A stretch of DNA of 60,389 nt from an uncultured Clostridia bacterium. Lineage in GTDB: Bacteria > Bacillota > Clostridia > TANB77 > CAG-508. Both the position numbers and the translations under genes were made by a program. The notes under the pieces are model-generated. The model was not told the origin of the DNA. It saw only the letters and a program-made list of their open reading frames with translations, and made no database searches. Shown here piece by piece: positions 19,201 through 28,689 of this stretch (the first letter of the stretch is position 1; each line of letters opens with the position of its first letter). Location: positions 1 through 60,389 of the forward strand of contig CANRPI010000004.1 in the NCBI GenBank assembly GCA_947632475.1, given 5' to 3'.

Positions 19201-19368
19201 AATATATTTATTAGTACTGAAAAGTTTTATTTAACACTAATAAATAAAAATAAACCAACTTAATATTTTTGTAACATAAATGTAACACAAATGTAAAATA
19301 ACTAAAAATGCAATTTGAAAATGCTTATGTATCAGTAATTACAGGGGTTTTACAAGAAAAAACATTTT

Positions 19369-19397
19369 TTGACATTTTATATAAAAAATGCTATAAT
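19369..19397 (+). promoter_or_regulatory. Consensus sigma-A promoter of veg
   Basis: TTGACA (19369-19374), exactly 17 bases, TATAAT (19392-19397): a perfect consensus. The Bacillus veg promoter is also among the strongest sigma-A promoters known. Confidence 0.85.
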
Positions 19398-19426
19398 CAA
19401 GCCATCTTGAAGGGGTAGGTGATAGC

Positions 19427-19730
19427 ATGATTTGTAGAACAGATATAGCAAATCTAAAGTCAGACATCTTGGAGAAAGTAGGTCAAAAGATAATAGTAAA
19501 AGGTTCACTTCGGAAGAAGTAAAGCCTTTGAAAAGGAAGCTACAATAGAAAAAGTATATCCAAATATTTTTGTAGTAAAATACGAGGAAAATAATAGAAA
19601 TGTAACTTATAGTTATACAGACGTTTTAACAAGAACAGTTGAGGTAGACGTATTTGATGGAGTTGCCTACAGTCCACTAATTCCACCATTAGAGCAAAAT
19701 AAAAAGAAAGGTCTATCTAGCAAGTTATAA
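19427..19730 (+). CDS. veg: Veg protein, read through a +1 shift at CGG 19511
   Basis: Small conserved Firmicutes protein of about 100 residues, implicated in biofilm and spore outgrowth in Bacillus. From ATG 19427 the first 28 codons read MICRTDIANLKSDI... to KGSL, then CGG 19511-19513 breaks the frame. Skipping C19511 gives GRSKAFEKEATIEKVYP and continues to VSYSYTDVLT-like family sequence (here VTYSYTDVL) and a stop at 19730. Neither half alone looks like a gene, yet together they are a complete Veg protein behind a perfect promoter. Confidence 0.88.
19511..19513 (+). other. +1 frameshift site CGG-A in veg
   Basis: Zero-frame TCA CTT CGG AAG AAG TAA. Dropping C19511 gives CTT GGA AGA AGT, Leu-Gly-Arg-Ser. 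Confidence 0.85.
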
Positions 19731-19747
19731 AATAATAAAAAATTAAA

Positions 19748-19775
19748 GAAGAACAGAGAAATCTGTTCTTTTTTT
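19748..19775 (+). terminator. Terminator after veg
   Basis: AAGAACAGA / TCTGTTCTT with GAAA loop, followed by seven T in total. Confidence 0.88.
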
Positions 19776-19905
19776 AGCATTTAAAGCATAAACATATATA
19801 AAGAAAGTATTACATAGAATGTAATAGAAAAATGAGGAGGTAAAGATTGAAAAAATTAAATTGTTTTCAATCAAATTTATACCTAAGAAAGGAATGTAAA
19901 TAAAA

Positions 19906-21477
19906 ATGCTAGTAGAAACATCAAAAGAAAATCTATCTATAAATAAATTGATAGCAACCAAAAAAGAAATTATTACAGTAGAGGGGGACATGATAGTTCC
20001 AGACTCAAAACCTGACATATTAAACACAATTTGTACAAGTGGCACAGTATGCATATACAAAAAAGAAGTATTAAACGAAAAAATAAGAATAGATGGAAAC
20101 ATAAACACATACATAATGTATTTAGCAGATGACGAAAAAGGAAAAATAAGGGGAATAAATACAAGTCTAGACTTCTCAGAAGTAATACAAATACAAGGCT
20201 GTGAAGAAGGAATGGACTGTCAAATAAAAACAAAACTAAAATCAATTGAAGCAAGGGTAATAAATGGAAGAAAAGTAGGAATAAAAGCAATACTAGAAAT
20301 AGATATAAATGTATATTCAAATGAAAACATAGAAATAATAAATGACATTACAAATTCAGAAAGCATACAAATGTTAAAACAAGACTTAAAAGTAAATTCA
20401 TTAGTAGGGGTAGGAGAAACGAAACTATATGCAAAAGATACAATTTCCATAGATAATGCAGACAATTTAGCAGAAATATTAAAAACAAATATAGATATAT
20501 GTGATAAAGACGTGAAAATCAGTTACAATAAAATACTTACAAAAGCAGAAGCAAGAGTAAAAATAATGTATTTAACAGAAGAAAATACAATAAGAACAAT
20601 TAATGCAAAGATTCCAATTGTAGGTTTTATAGACATTCAAAATGTTAATGAAGAAAACATGTGTGATGTAGATTATGAAATTAGAAATGTTGTCATAAAA
20701 CCAAATTCAGCAGAAGAACACTCTATTTATGTAGAAATTGAAATAGGTGTAAAAGCGGTGGTATATGAAGAAAAACAAATCAATTTAATACAAGACTTAT
20801 ACAGTCCATGTGAAAACCTAGAATTCAATAAAAGGAAAATTGTAACAATATCTGGTAAAAGAAATAATCAAGAAATGAAACAAATTAGAGAGAAAGTAAC
20901 ATTAGAAGGAACAGAGCAAAAAAGTATAATAGATGTAGATGTAATGCCAAGAATAGATAAAGAAAATAAGTTAAACTCTAGAATTATATATGAAGGAGAA
21001 TTAGAATTAAAATTTGTTCTTAGAAGTGCTGATATGCAAATAGATATAAAAACTGCTAAAATACCATTTGAATACACAATAGAAGGAATTGAAAATGGTG
21101 AAACTATGAATACTAATTTAGACATAGAAGTTCAAAATCAAGATTTCATTGTTCAAGATGGTGGAATAGTTACAGCAAATATTGATATGCAGATGAATAC
21201 AAATTTATCACAAAACAGTAATTTAAATGTAATGGACGAAATACAGACAAATGGGGAAAGGGAGGAGCAAGATTATAGTATAATAATGTATATAGTAAAA
21301 AAAGATGATACATTGTGGAAAATAGCCAAACAATTTGGAAGTACAGTAGATGATATAGTAAGAGTAAATGGCATTGAAGATGAAAGCAAAATATATCCAA
21401 ACCAAAAAATATACATACCAAATTATAATGTAAGAAAAGCTAGTAATCAAAATGCTCCTGCATTAGATTATGCATAA
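19906..21477 (+). CDS. sipL: Spore coat morphogenetic protein SipL-like (SPOCS repeats + LysM)
   Basis: A 523-residue protein built from SPOCS (DUF3794) beta domains, one visible near the N-terminus (VEGDMIVPDSKPDIL), with similar segments in the middle, and a C-terminal LysM domain (YIVKKDDTLWKIAKQFGSTVDDIVRVN, quoted in parts: DDTLWKIAKQFG and YPNQKIYIP). The length and domain order match SipL of Clostridioides, which binds SpoIVA to anchor the coat around the forespore. Start: AAGGAATGTAAATAAAA-ATG. It overlaps yunB by eight bases, so the two are co-translated. Confidence 0.85.
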   Translation: MLVETSKENLSINKLIATKKEIITVEGDMIVPDSKPDILNTICTSGTVCIYKKEVLNEKIRIDGNINTYIMYLADDEKGKIRGINTSLDFSEVIQIQGCEEGMDCQIKTKLKSIEARVINGRKVGIKAILEIDINVYSNENIEIINDITNSESIQMLKQDLKVNSLVGVGETKLYAKDTISIDNADNLAEILKTNIDICDKDVKISYNKILTKAEARVKIMYLTEENTIRTINAKIPIVGFIDIQNVNEENMCDVDYEIRNVVIKPNSAEEHSIYVEIEIGVKAVVYEEKQINLIQDLYSPCENLEFNKRKIVTISGKRNNQEMKQIREKVTLEGTEQKSIIDVDVMPRIDKENKLNSRIIYEGELELKFVLRSADMQIDIKTAKIPFEYTIEGIENGETMNTNLDIEVQNQDFIVQDGGIVTANIDMQMNTNLSQNSNLNVMDEIQTNGEREEQDYSIIMYIVKKDDTLWKIAKQFGSTVDDIVRVNGIEDESKIYPNQKIYIPNYNVRKASNQNAPALDYA

Positions 21478-22192
21478 AATCTATTCAAGACCAAGAATAA
21501 GACTTCCTAGAGTAAAGTTAAATAGAGGTAGAATTCCAAATAAAAAAGATATAAAAAAAATAAAAATGATGAAAATTATAACAATTTTAGTAATAGCTTT
21601 TACAACTGCAAAAGTTTCATTAGATGCAGTTAGTCCGATATTTGATGATTTATGTGAAAATAAAGCAAAATCCATATCTACATTAGTTTCAAATGAACAG
21701 GCAACAAATGTAATGAAACAATATGAATATGATGAATTATTTTCAATAGAAAAAGATGAAAGTGGTAATATTAAAATGATAAAATCAAATGCGGTAACTA
21801 TAAATAAGATAATTTCTGATATTCCTATTAAAATTGAGGAAGAAATAAATAAAAAGGGTAGAGATGATATAAAAATAGCTTTGGGAAGTTTTACAGGTTT
21901 TAAATTACTAGCAGGTAGGGGACCAGGAGTAAAAATTATTATTTCATGTATAGGAAATGTGGAAACTAATTTAAAAAGTGAGTTTATAACTAAAGGAATA
22001 AATCAAACATTGCATAGGGTATATTTAGAAGTTGAATGCCAAGTGGCAGTTCTTACACCTTTTAAAGATATTGATACATCTATTAAAAATCAAGTTTTAT
22101 TAATGGAAAATGTGATAGTTGGTAATATTCCAAATAGCTATTATAATTTACCTGGAATGGAAGATAGTGAAAGATTAGAATTATTAGAATAA
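21470..22192 (+). CDS. yunB: Sporulation protein YunB
   Basis: A 240-residue protein with a basic N-terminus, one transmembrane helix at about 34-50 and the family core VTINKIISDIPIKIEEEIN and LGSFTGFKLLAGRGPGV, followed by HRVYLEVECQVAVLTPF. YunB is a mother-cell (sigma-E) protein needed for normal sporulation in Bacillus; its biochemical role is unclear. The eight-base overlap with sipL gives a two-gene sporulation operon. Confidence 0.9.
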   Translation: MHKIYSRPRIRLPRVKLNRGRIPNKKDIKKIKMMKIITILVIAFTTAKVSLDAVSPIFDDLCENKAKSISTLVSNEQATNVMKQYEYDELFSIEKDESGNIKMIKSNAVTINKIISDIPIKIEEEINKKGRDDIKIALGSFTGFKLLAGRGPGVKIIISCIGNVETNLKSEFITKGINQTLHRVYLEVECQVAVLTPFKDIDTSIKNQVLLMENVIVGNIPNSYYNLPGMEDSERLELLE

Positions 22193-22200
22193 AATATAAA

Positions 22201-22236
22201 AATCTCGGAAATGTTATTTCCGAGATTGATATTTTT
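22201..22236. terminator. Bidirectional terminator between yunB and rpsI
   Basis: Perfect 12-bp stem AATCTCGGAAAT / ATTTCCGAGATT with GTT loop and T-rich DNA on both sides. Confidence 0.88.
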
Positions 22237-22637
22237 TATCTCTTTGAAAATTGTGGTGCCTTTCTAGCTTTCTTAAGACCGTATTTTTTTCTTTCTTTCA
22301 TACGTGGATCTCTTGTTAAAAATCCATTTGCTTTTAAAGCAGGTCTATATTCTGCATTTGCTTCATTTAAAGCTCTTGCAATACCATGACGAATTGCTCC
22401 AGCTTGACCTGTAAATCCGCCACCTTTTACAGATACTTTTACATCATATTTGTTAGTTGTATTTGTAACTGTAAGTGGTTGTCTAACTATAACTTTTAAT
22501 GTTTCCATTCCAAAGAATTCATCTATATCTTTACCGTTAATTGTTATTTTTCCAGTTCCTTCTATGATTCTAACTCTAGCTATTGCATTTTTTCTTCTAC
22601 CAGTACCATAGTAAACTATATTTTCTTTATTAGCCAT
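22236..22637 (-). CDS. rpsI: 30S ribosomal protein S9
   Basis: A 133-residue protein with the S9 hallmarks [15 protein letters not shown] near the N-terminus, [19 protein letters not shown], and the C-terminal [18 protein letters not shown] whose last residues reach the ribosomal P site. It lies directly after rplM, stop and start adjacent, in the usual L13-S9 operon. Confidence 0.98.
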   Translation of the reverse strand: MANKENIVYYGTGRRKNAIARVRIIEGTGKITINGKDIDEFFGMETLKVIVRQPLTVTNTTNKYDVKVSVKGGGFTGQAGAIRHGIARALNEANAEYRPALKANGFLTRDPRMKERKKYGLKKARKAPQFSKR

Positions 22638-23077
22638 TATTTATTTACCTCCCATATTTCTGGTTTTTGTGCTTGGTTTTCATGCTCGCTTCCTGCATAA
22701 ACTCTTAGTTTTTTTATCATTTGTCTTCCTAAAGGAGTGTGTGGTAACATTCCTTTTATAGCTAAAGTCATAGCTTTTTCAGGATTTTTTTCAAGCATAA
22801 CTCTTGCAGGAACTTCTTTCATTCCTCCAATGTATCCTGAATGATGTCTATAAAGTTTTTGATTTAATTTGTTTCCTGTTAATATTACATCTTTACAATT
22901 TAATATTATTACATGGTCTCCTGTATCGATATTTGGTGTGTATGTTGGTTTGTGTTTTCCTCTTAAAAGTTTAGCAGCTTCTGTAGCTACTCTACCAAGT
23001 GGTTTGTTTGCTGCATCGATTATGTACCATTTACTTTCAATTTCACCGCTTTTGGCGCTAAATGTTGTATTATTCAT
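22637..23077 (-). CDS. rplM: 50S ribosomal protein L13
   Basis: A 146-residue protein with typical L13 sequence: [32 protein letters not shown] and [26 protein letters not shown] site precedes ATG 23077. The leader of about 100 bases between promoter and start includes a GC-rich CTTCTCCCCGGTGG stretch that may be an L13-type autoregulatory leader, which I could not confirm. Confidence 0.98.
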   Translation of the reverse strand: MNNTTFSAKSGEIESKWYIIDAANKPLGRVATEAAKLLRGKHKPTYTPNIDTGDHVIILNCKDVILTGNKLNQKLYRHHSGYIGGMKEVPARVMLEKNPEKAMTLAIKGMLPHTPLGRQMIKKLRVYAGSEHENQAQKPEIWEVNK

Positions 23078-23200
23078 GGTAAAAAATACCCTCCTATTTT
23101 TTGATTTTATCTATATGAAGTTTAAAGTTAAAACCACCGGGGAGAAGTTTTAATTTTAAATCATATTTACTAGTTATGAATTTCCATTCATTGCTAAAAT

Positions 23201-23229
23201 ATTTTATTACAAAATGTGGAATTTGTCAA
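23201..23229 (-). promoter_or_regulatory. Sigma-A promoter of rplM-rpsI
   Basis: Minus strand TTGACA (23229-23224), 17-base spacer, TAAAAT (23206-23201). Confidence 0.8.
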
Positions 23230-23267
23230 TACATTGATTGAATTTTTTTGAAAAATTTTTGGAAATC

Positions 23268-23296
23268 TTGACAATTTTTTTAAATATGTATATACT
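23268..23296 (+). promoter_or_regulatory. Sigma-A promoter of the SH3/NlpC-P60 gene
   Basis: TTGACA (23268-23273), 17-base spacer, TATACT (23291-23296), divergent from the rplM promoter. Confidence 0.8.
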
Positions 23297-23369
23297 ACTT
23301 AAGAATAAAAATTAGGAATAAAAATATCGAATATAAATAATTATTGAAAAGAAAGGATGTCAATAAAAA

Positions 23370-24815
23370 ATGAAGAATAAATTGAACATAATAAGAGTTA
23401 TAATAACAGCAATTATAGCACTAACAATTATGTTTTTTATACAAGCAAAAAGCTTAGCAGCTCAACAAATGGCAACCGTAAATGTAGAAACAGCAAATTT
23501 AAGAGAAACAGGAGACTCAAACAGTAAAATATTAGAATTACTATCACAAGGGCAAAAAGTAGAAATAATAGAAAAAGAAGGGCAATGGTACAAAGTAAAA
23601 AAAGATAATATAACAGGATATTTAAGAGAAGACTTAGTCAAAGTTGAAGAAACAGTAGAAAGCCAAGAAACTCAAACAAATCAAGAACAAAACAATACAG
23701 AAAACACAAATAATGAACAAACAAATAATACTCAAAACGAAGAAACAAACAATGTTCAAAATGAAGAAGAAACAAATTCTAATGAACAAGAAGAAAACCA
23801 AGAGCAAAAAAATGAAAATCAAGAAGAATTATCACTTGGAAAATACAAAATATCTCAAAACATTCAAATAAAAATAATACCATCAATAAATGCAAAAGTA
23901 ATACAAGAAATAGAACAAGGTCAAGAAGTAGAAATAACAGAAAACATTAATGGTTGGTTATGTGTAGAAACAATGGAAGAAAAAGGATGGGTTAGAAAAG
24001 AAAAAATATCAGTACAAGAAAATTCATCTCAAGAAGAACAGCCAACCTCAAATGAACAACAACCAGAAGAACAAGAGCAAAATAATGAACAAGAAACACA
24101 ACCAGAGCAAACTGAAGAAACTAACAATAATCAAGCAACTACCAAAACACTATATGTAAAAGAAACAGCAATAAATGTAAGAGAAAAACCAAGCAAAGAT
24201 TCAGAAGTATTATTAAGCTTATATTTAAATGAAGAGGTAGAAGTAGTATCAGAAGAAAACGGATGGTACAAAGTTAAAGTAAAAGGAATAGAAGGATATA
24301 TATCAAGTTCACTATTATCAGAAACAAAACAACAAACATCAAGAGGACTAGAAACACCAAGGAAAGAAAATGAAATAAACAATCAAGAAAATGAGCAAAC
24401 CGATGCAAGTGCAAGTACAGCACCAACAAACACAGCATCTACTGGGGTAAGTGGTGCAGAAGTAGTAGCAAAAGCAAAAAGTTATATAGGTTCAAGATAT
24501 GTATATGGAGGAACCTCACCAAGTGGATTTGACTGTTCAGGATTTACTCAATACATATATAATCTATATGGAATAAATTTAAACAGGACAGCACAAGAGC
24601 AATATAGTAATGGAGTGCAAGTTGCAAGAGCAGACCTACAAGAAGGAGATATAATATTATTTGGACCATCAGCATCTGCAATAAACCATGTAGGAATATA
24701 TATAGGTGGAGGTAGTATTGTTCATGCAGCAAATGCAACCAGAGGAGTAGTTACAGACACAATAAATTCAGGATATTATAACACAAACTATGTAGGGGCA
24801 AGAAGAGTTTTATAA
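23370..24815 (+). CDS. Secreted SH3b x3 + NlpC/P60 peptidoglycan endopeptidase
   Basis: A 481-residue wall hydrolase with a signal peptide (hydrophobic ~8-26, SLAAQQ cleavage region) and three bacterial SH3 domains at about 35-90, 155-215 and 265-320 (VETANLRETG, INVREKPSKDS and similar). Glu/Gln/Asn-rich linkers separate them. The C-terminal NlpC/P60 domain has the nucleophile in GFDCSGFTQ and the His in NHVGIYIGGG. The SH3 parts bind peptidoglycan and the enzyme cuts stem-peptide bonds near gamma-D-Glu. It has its own promoter. Confidence 0.92.
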   Translation: MKNKLNIIRVIITAIIALTIMFFIQAKSLAAQQMATVNVETANLRETGDSNSKILELLSQGQKVEIIEKEGQWYKVKKDNITGYLREDLVKVEETVESQETQTNQEQNNTENTNNEQTNNTQNEETNNVQNEEETNSNEQEENQEQKNENQEELSLGKYKISQNIQIKIIPSINAKVIQEIEQGQEVEITENINGWLCVETMEEKGWVRKEKISVQENSSQEEQPTSNEQQPEEQEQNNEQETQPEQTEETNNNQATTKTLYVKETAINVREKPSKDSEVLLSLYLNEEVEVVSEENGWYKVKVKGIEGYISSSLLSETKQQTSRGLETPRKENEINNQENEQTDASASTAPTNTASTGVSGAEVVAKAKSYIGSRYVYGGTSPSGFDCSGFTQYIYNLYGINLNRTAQEQYSNGVQVARADLQEGDIILFGPSASAINHVGIYIGGGSIVHAANATRGVVTDTINSGYYNTNYVGARRVL

Positions 24816-24865
24816 AAAATAATGGAAAAGTGCAATAAAAAAATTATAAAAGCAATTAAGAGAGG

Positions 24866-27342
24866 ATGATAACAATAAAAAGACCTATTTTAATTGCAGT
24901 AATAGGATATTTAATAGGTATATTAATGGGGCTATACTTTAAATTTAGTATAGTCCTATTTTATATTCCAATTACTGCAATATATTTAATAAATAAAAAC
25001 AAAATAAAAAAGACAAAAAAGAAATTCAAATTAATTAGTTTCAAAAGATATTATAGGTATATAAAAATAATAATAAAGCCCAAAGTAATATTTTTAGCAA
25101 TAATATTTTCAATAATTTCAAATTCAATAATTTTATATCAAAATAGCAATTACAATAATCTATATAAAGAAAATCAAAAATACAATTTAATAGCCATTGT
25201 AGTTTCAAACAAGATAGAAAAAGATTACAATAACTTATATGTAATAAAAGTTTTAAATACGAAAAACAATATAAAAAAATTTAAATCCACAAAATTATAT
25301 CTAAAATTAAATAAAAATCAGGAACTAGAATATGGAGAAAAAATACTATTAACAGGAACATTTGAGTTTCCAAATAAAGCAAGCAACTATAAAGGCTTTG
25401 ATTATAGTAATTACTTAAAAACGTTAAAAATATATGGCTTTTTCAATCAGGAAAAAATGCAAATTATAGAAAAACAAAGTTTAAATCCATTTCTAATATA
25501 TACAAATAAAATATCAGTAAAAATAGGAGAAAATATTGATAAAATAATGCCAAAGGAAAGTGCATCAATTGTAAAAGGACTAATTTTAGGAGATACCTCT
25601 AAAATAGAAGAAGATATACAAGAAAAATTTAGAACAGCAAATATATCGCATATTTTAGCCATTTCAGGAATGCATATATCTTATATTATAATTGGAATAG
25701 ATTTAATTTCAAGAAAAATATTTGGAAAACGAAAAACAAAATTTATTACAATCATATTTTTAATATGTTATATGTTTATAACAGGCTTTTCTCCATCAAT
25801 TGTAAGAGCTTCAATCATGGCAATAATATTAATATCATCAGGAATTTTTTACACTAAAAAAGATACAATTACATCAATTTCATTATCAATGCTTATTTTA
25901 CTAATTTACAATCCATATATAATTTTATCTTTAGGATTTCAATTTTCATATTTAGGAACAATAGGAATTATAGTTTTTAGGTCAAATATTCTTAAAATTC
26001 TAAATAATATATGTAAAATCCACAACAATATAATAGATAAAATAAAAGAAATCATAGCAGTTACAACTTCTGCACAAATTATGATTTTACCTGTTATGAT
26101 TTATCATTTTAATACAATAGGAATTTACACTTTAATTACTAATGTATGTATTAGTATAATAATTGGTCCAATAATTATTTTTAGCTTTATTGCAATAAGT
26201 ATGTCTTTTATTAATATAAAAATAGCTAAAATGTTAGCTAAAATTTTAAATATTGGTATAAAGTTATTACTTCAAATTTCAGAAATATCTAAACTTCCAC
26301 TATCGAAAATATATGTAGCTACACCTAAAATATATATGGTAGTTATTTATATGTTAATAGCTATTTTACTAAATTTCATATATTCAATCTACAAAAAGCC
26401 ACATCTAAATAATACTTCAAAAAGAATAAAAAATTTGATTGCTCTATTAAAGTTCAAAATTATTGAAAATAGGGTAAAGCTGAAAAAAATAATATACAAA
26501 CTTTTAGTTATTATTTTTGCTATTATAATTATAAATAAAAGCTTTTTACATAAATTACAGATATATTTTGTAGATGTGGGGCAGGGAGATTGCACATTTA
26601 TTGTAGCCAATAATAAAACTATATTAATAGATGGAGGAGGCAGTAGCGTTAAAAATTTTGATGTAGGCAAAAATACTTTGCTTCCATATATTTTAGACAG
26701 AGGATACACCAAAATTGATTATATTTTTATAAGCCATTTTGATGATGACCACGTTTTGCGGAATTTTATATTTATTAAATGAGATAAAAGTAGAAAATGT
26801 AATAATTGGAAAACAATTTGAAGTTTCAAAAAATTATGAGGAATTTATAAAAATTGTAAGAGATAATAACATAAAAGTAAATGTAGTAGAATGTAACACA
26901 AAACTTACTATTAGTAACGATTTAACATTTAATGTATTGTGGCCAAATAGCAAACAAAAAGTTTTGGAAAATTCTATAAATAATAATTCTTTAATTTTAA
27001 AACTTAATTATAAAAATTTTAGTATGCTCTTTACAGGAGATATTGAAGAAGAAGCGGAAAAAATTCTAGTTTCAAAATATAAAAATAATAATATTTTAAA
27101 ATCTACTGTTTTAAAAGTTGCACACCATGGCTCAAAAAGTTCTTCAATTCAAGAGTTTTTAGAACTTGTAAAACCAAAGGTAGCTTTAATTGGTGTAGGA
27201 AAGAATAATAATTTTGGACATCCAAATGAAAAAGTATTAGAAAGGCTTGAAATTCTGCGGTACAAAAATTTATAGAACAGATAAAAATGGAGAAGTATGT
27301 ATGATAGTAGATAGTAATGGAAAAGTGAAAATAAAAGATTAG
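24866..27342 (+). CDS. comEC: ComEC/Rec2 DNA channel protein, two +1 shifts at CGG 26759 and 27258
   Basis: Competence membrane channel that carries single-stranded DNA into the cell. The first frame holds the DUF4131 and Competence domains (many helices; GLILGDTSKIE, AISGMHISYI, FSPSIVRASIM) and the start of the metallo-beta-lactamase-like domain (VDVGQGDCTFI, SHFDDDHVL). CGG 26759 breaks it within that motif; skipping the C gives DHVLGILYLLNE. The next frame runs through LFTGDIEEEAE and VAHHGSKSS to a second CGG at 27258; skipping that C gives EILGTKIYRTDKNG and a natural end at 27342. Total 824 residues, normal for the family. Each piece is well conserved, so this is not a decaying pseudogene. 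Confidence 0.9.
26759..26761 (+). other. +1 frameshift site CGG-A in comEC (first)
   Basis: Zero-frame GTT TTG CGG AAT. Dropping C26759 gives TTG GGA ATT, Leu-Gly-Ile, right after the DDDH metal-site motif. Confidence 0.88.
27258..27260 (+). other. +1 frameshift site CGG-T in comEC (second)
   Basis: Zero-frame ATT CTG CGG TAC. Dropping C27258 gives CTG GGT ACA, Leu-Gly-Thr. This is the one case with GGT instead of GGA. Confidence 0.82.
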
Positions 27343-27423
27343 TATAAAATAGAAAAATTTGTAAATACTAAATAAAAATAGAATTTGTTGAGGATAAGTT
27401 TAAAACAAGAAAGGAAGGTTTAT

Positions 27424-28035
27424 ATGAAAAGAATAGTTATAATTTTAATAGCAGTAGGAATTGTTATTGCTACTATATTTACAAGTTTTTTTATAGTTAA
27501 TAAACAAGCTAGCAAAAATAATAAATCAGACACAATAGTAGGTGAAATAGCTCAAGAAGAGGAAATTTTGGATGAATGCACAGATGAATATGAATCTATG
27601 CAAGCACAAAATATATTAGAAACAAATGCTAGTGAAGAAAGAATATCACCTAATTGTTCATTTACTCAAAAAATTTATTATAGTGGATGCAAACATACTA
27701 TAAGTAATTATTTAGAGTTACCACAAGATGTTGTAAATTTGAATAAAGAAGAATTGCAAGAACAATATGTAGATTGGGAAATAGAAAAATTTTCTAGTGA
27801 TGAAGTAATTTTATATAAGGAAAAGCAGGGAGAGTGTGGAGAACATTTTGTAGTTAGAATGGATGGAGAAAATGTAGTAATATATAAAATATTACAAGAT
27901 AATAAAGAAGAATTATATGAAATAACTGGAATTTCTCCAGAATATCTTACTGAAAATGATAAAATTAATATGAAAAATGGAATATATGTTAATGGAAAAC
28001 AAGAATTAAATAGGTTAATAGAAGATTTTGAGTAA
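27424..28035 (+). CDS. BofC-like C-terminal domain protein, membrane-anchored
   Basis: A 203-residue protein with one N-terminal helix (residues ~4-24). The C-terminal ~60 residues (GEHFVVRMDGENVVIYK, EITGISPEYLTE, NGIYVNGKQELN) resemble the BofC C-terminal/YpeB-like domain common in clostridial sporulation proteins. ATG 27424 follows GGAAGGTTTAT; the longer frame from 27385 lacks a binding site. A role in intercompartmental signalling during sporulation is inferred from family resemblance only. Confidence 0.6.
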   Translation: MKRIVIILIAVGIVIATIFTSFFIVNKQASKNNKSDTIVGEIAQEEEILDECTDEYESMQAQNILETNASEERISPNCSFTQKIYYSGCKHTISNYLELPQDVVNLNKEELQEQYVDWEIEKFSSDEVILYKEKQGECGEHFVVRMDGENVVIYKILQDNKEELYEITGISPEYLTENDKINMKNGIYVNGKQELNRLIEDFE

Positions 28036-28037
28036 AT

Positions 28038-28079
28038 AAAAGAACGTATGATTTTTAATAAGAATACATACGTTCTTTT
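28038..28079. terminator. Bidirectional terminator between the BofC-like gene and pgsA
   Basis: AAAAGAACGTATG / CATACGTTCTTTT, 13-bp stem with flanking T tract; serves both converging genes. Confidence 0.88.
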
Positions 28080-28081
28080 AC

Positions 28082-28675
28082 TTATTTCTTTTTCTTTTCT
28101 TTTTTATCAACTGTAACTTCTTTGTTTAGGTCTTTTTTATCTATAAAGCCTTTTTGGTATAAATCTTTAATATACATTATAAGTGAAAATAATGTAGCAA
28201 TTAGGGCTAAACAATATAGTCCAAAATCTAATCTTCCCCAAAGTCCATCTATTTCAAATTGTTTTAGTAAAAGAGAAATAACAATTGCTATATAAAATAA
28301 AACTGTAGCAAGTTTTCCGTACCATCTACTATAAACAACTACATCTTTTCCATAAAGGAATGATGCACCACAAATCATAATAAATTCTTTAAGTAAAACA
28401 ATTATTAAAATCCAAATTGGAATTATATTATTTATAACTAGAGAAGTTAGTGTGGCAATTTGCGTTAATTTATCTGCTAATGGATCCATAAGTTTTCCAA
28501 AATTTGATATTAAGTTGAATTTTCTAGCTATGAAACCGTCAGCAATATCTGTTATTCCAGATAAAGTAAAAAATATAAATGCTAAAATGTAATTTCCCAT
28601 AAATATATTTAATACAATAAAAGGAATTAATAAAAATCTAACAATTGTTAATCCATTTGGCACATGTTTTAGCAT
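28082..28675 (-). CDS. pgsA: CDP-diacylglycerol-glycerol-3-phosphate 3-phosphatidyltransferase
   Basis: A 197-residue integral membrane enzyme that makes phosphatidylglycerol phosphate. The CDP-alcohol phosphatidyltransferase signature is complete: SGITDIADGFIARKFN...GKLMDPLADK, with the Mg2+-binding Asp residues. Several transmembrane helices follow. The tail is Lys-rich (VDKKEKKKK). It follows the ClpE-like gene on the same strand after 14 bases. Confidence 0.93.
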   Translation of the reverse strand: MLKHVPNGLTIVRFLLIPFIVLNIFMGNYILAFIFFTLSGITDIADGFIARKFNLISNFGKLMDPLADKLTQIATLTSLVINNIIPIWILIIVLLKEFIMICGASFLYGKDVVVYSRWYGKLATVLFYIAIVISLLLKQFEIDGLWGRLDFGLYCLALIATLFSLIMYIKDLYQKGFIDKKDLNKEVTVDKKEKKKK

Positions 28676-28689
28676 ATTTTAAGTCCTTT

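Noticed and set aside
23078..23200. Definite L13 leader RNA
   Set aside because: Position is right and a GC-rich stretch exists, but I could not draw the conserved fold from the sequence alone.
26739..27275. A separate metallo-beta-lactamase gene downstream of comEC
   Set aside because: It is the continuation of the ComEC C-terminal domain in the +1 frame and lacks the first metal-site motif, which lies in the upstream frame.
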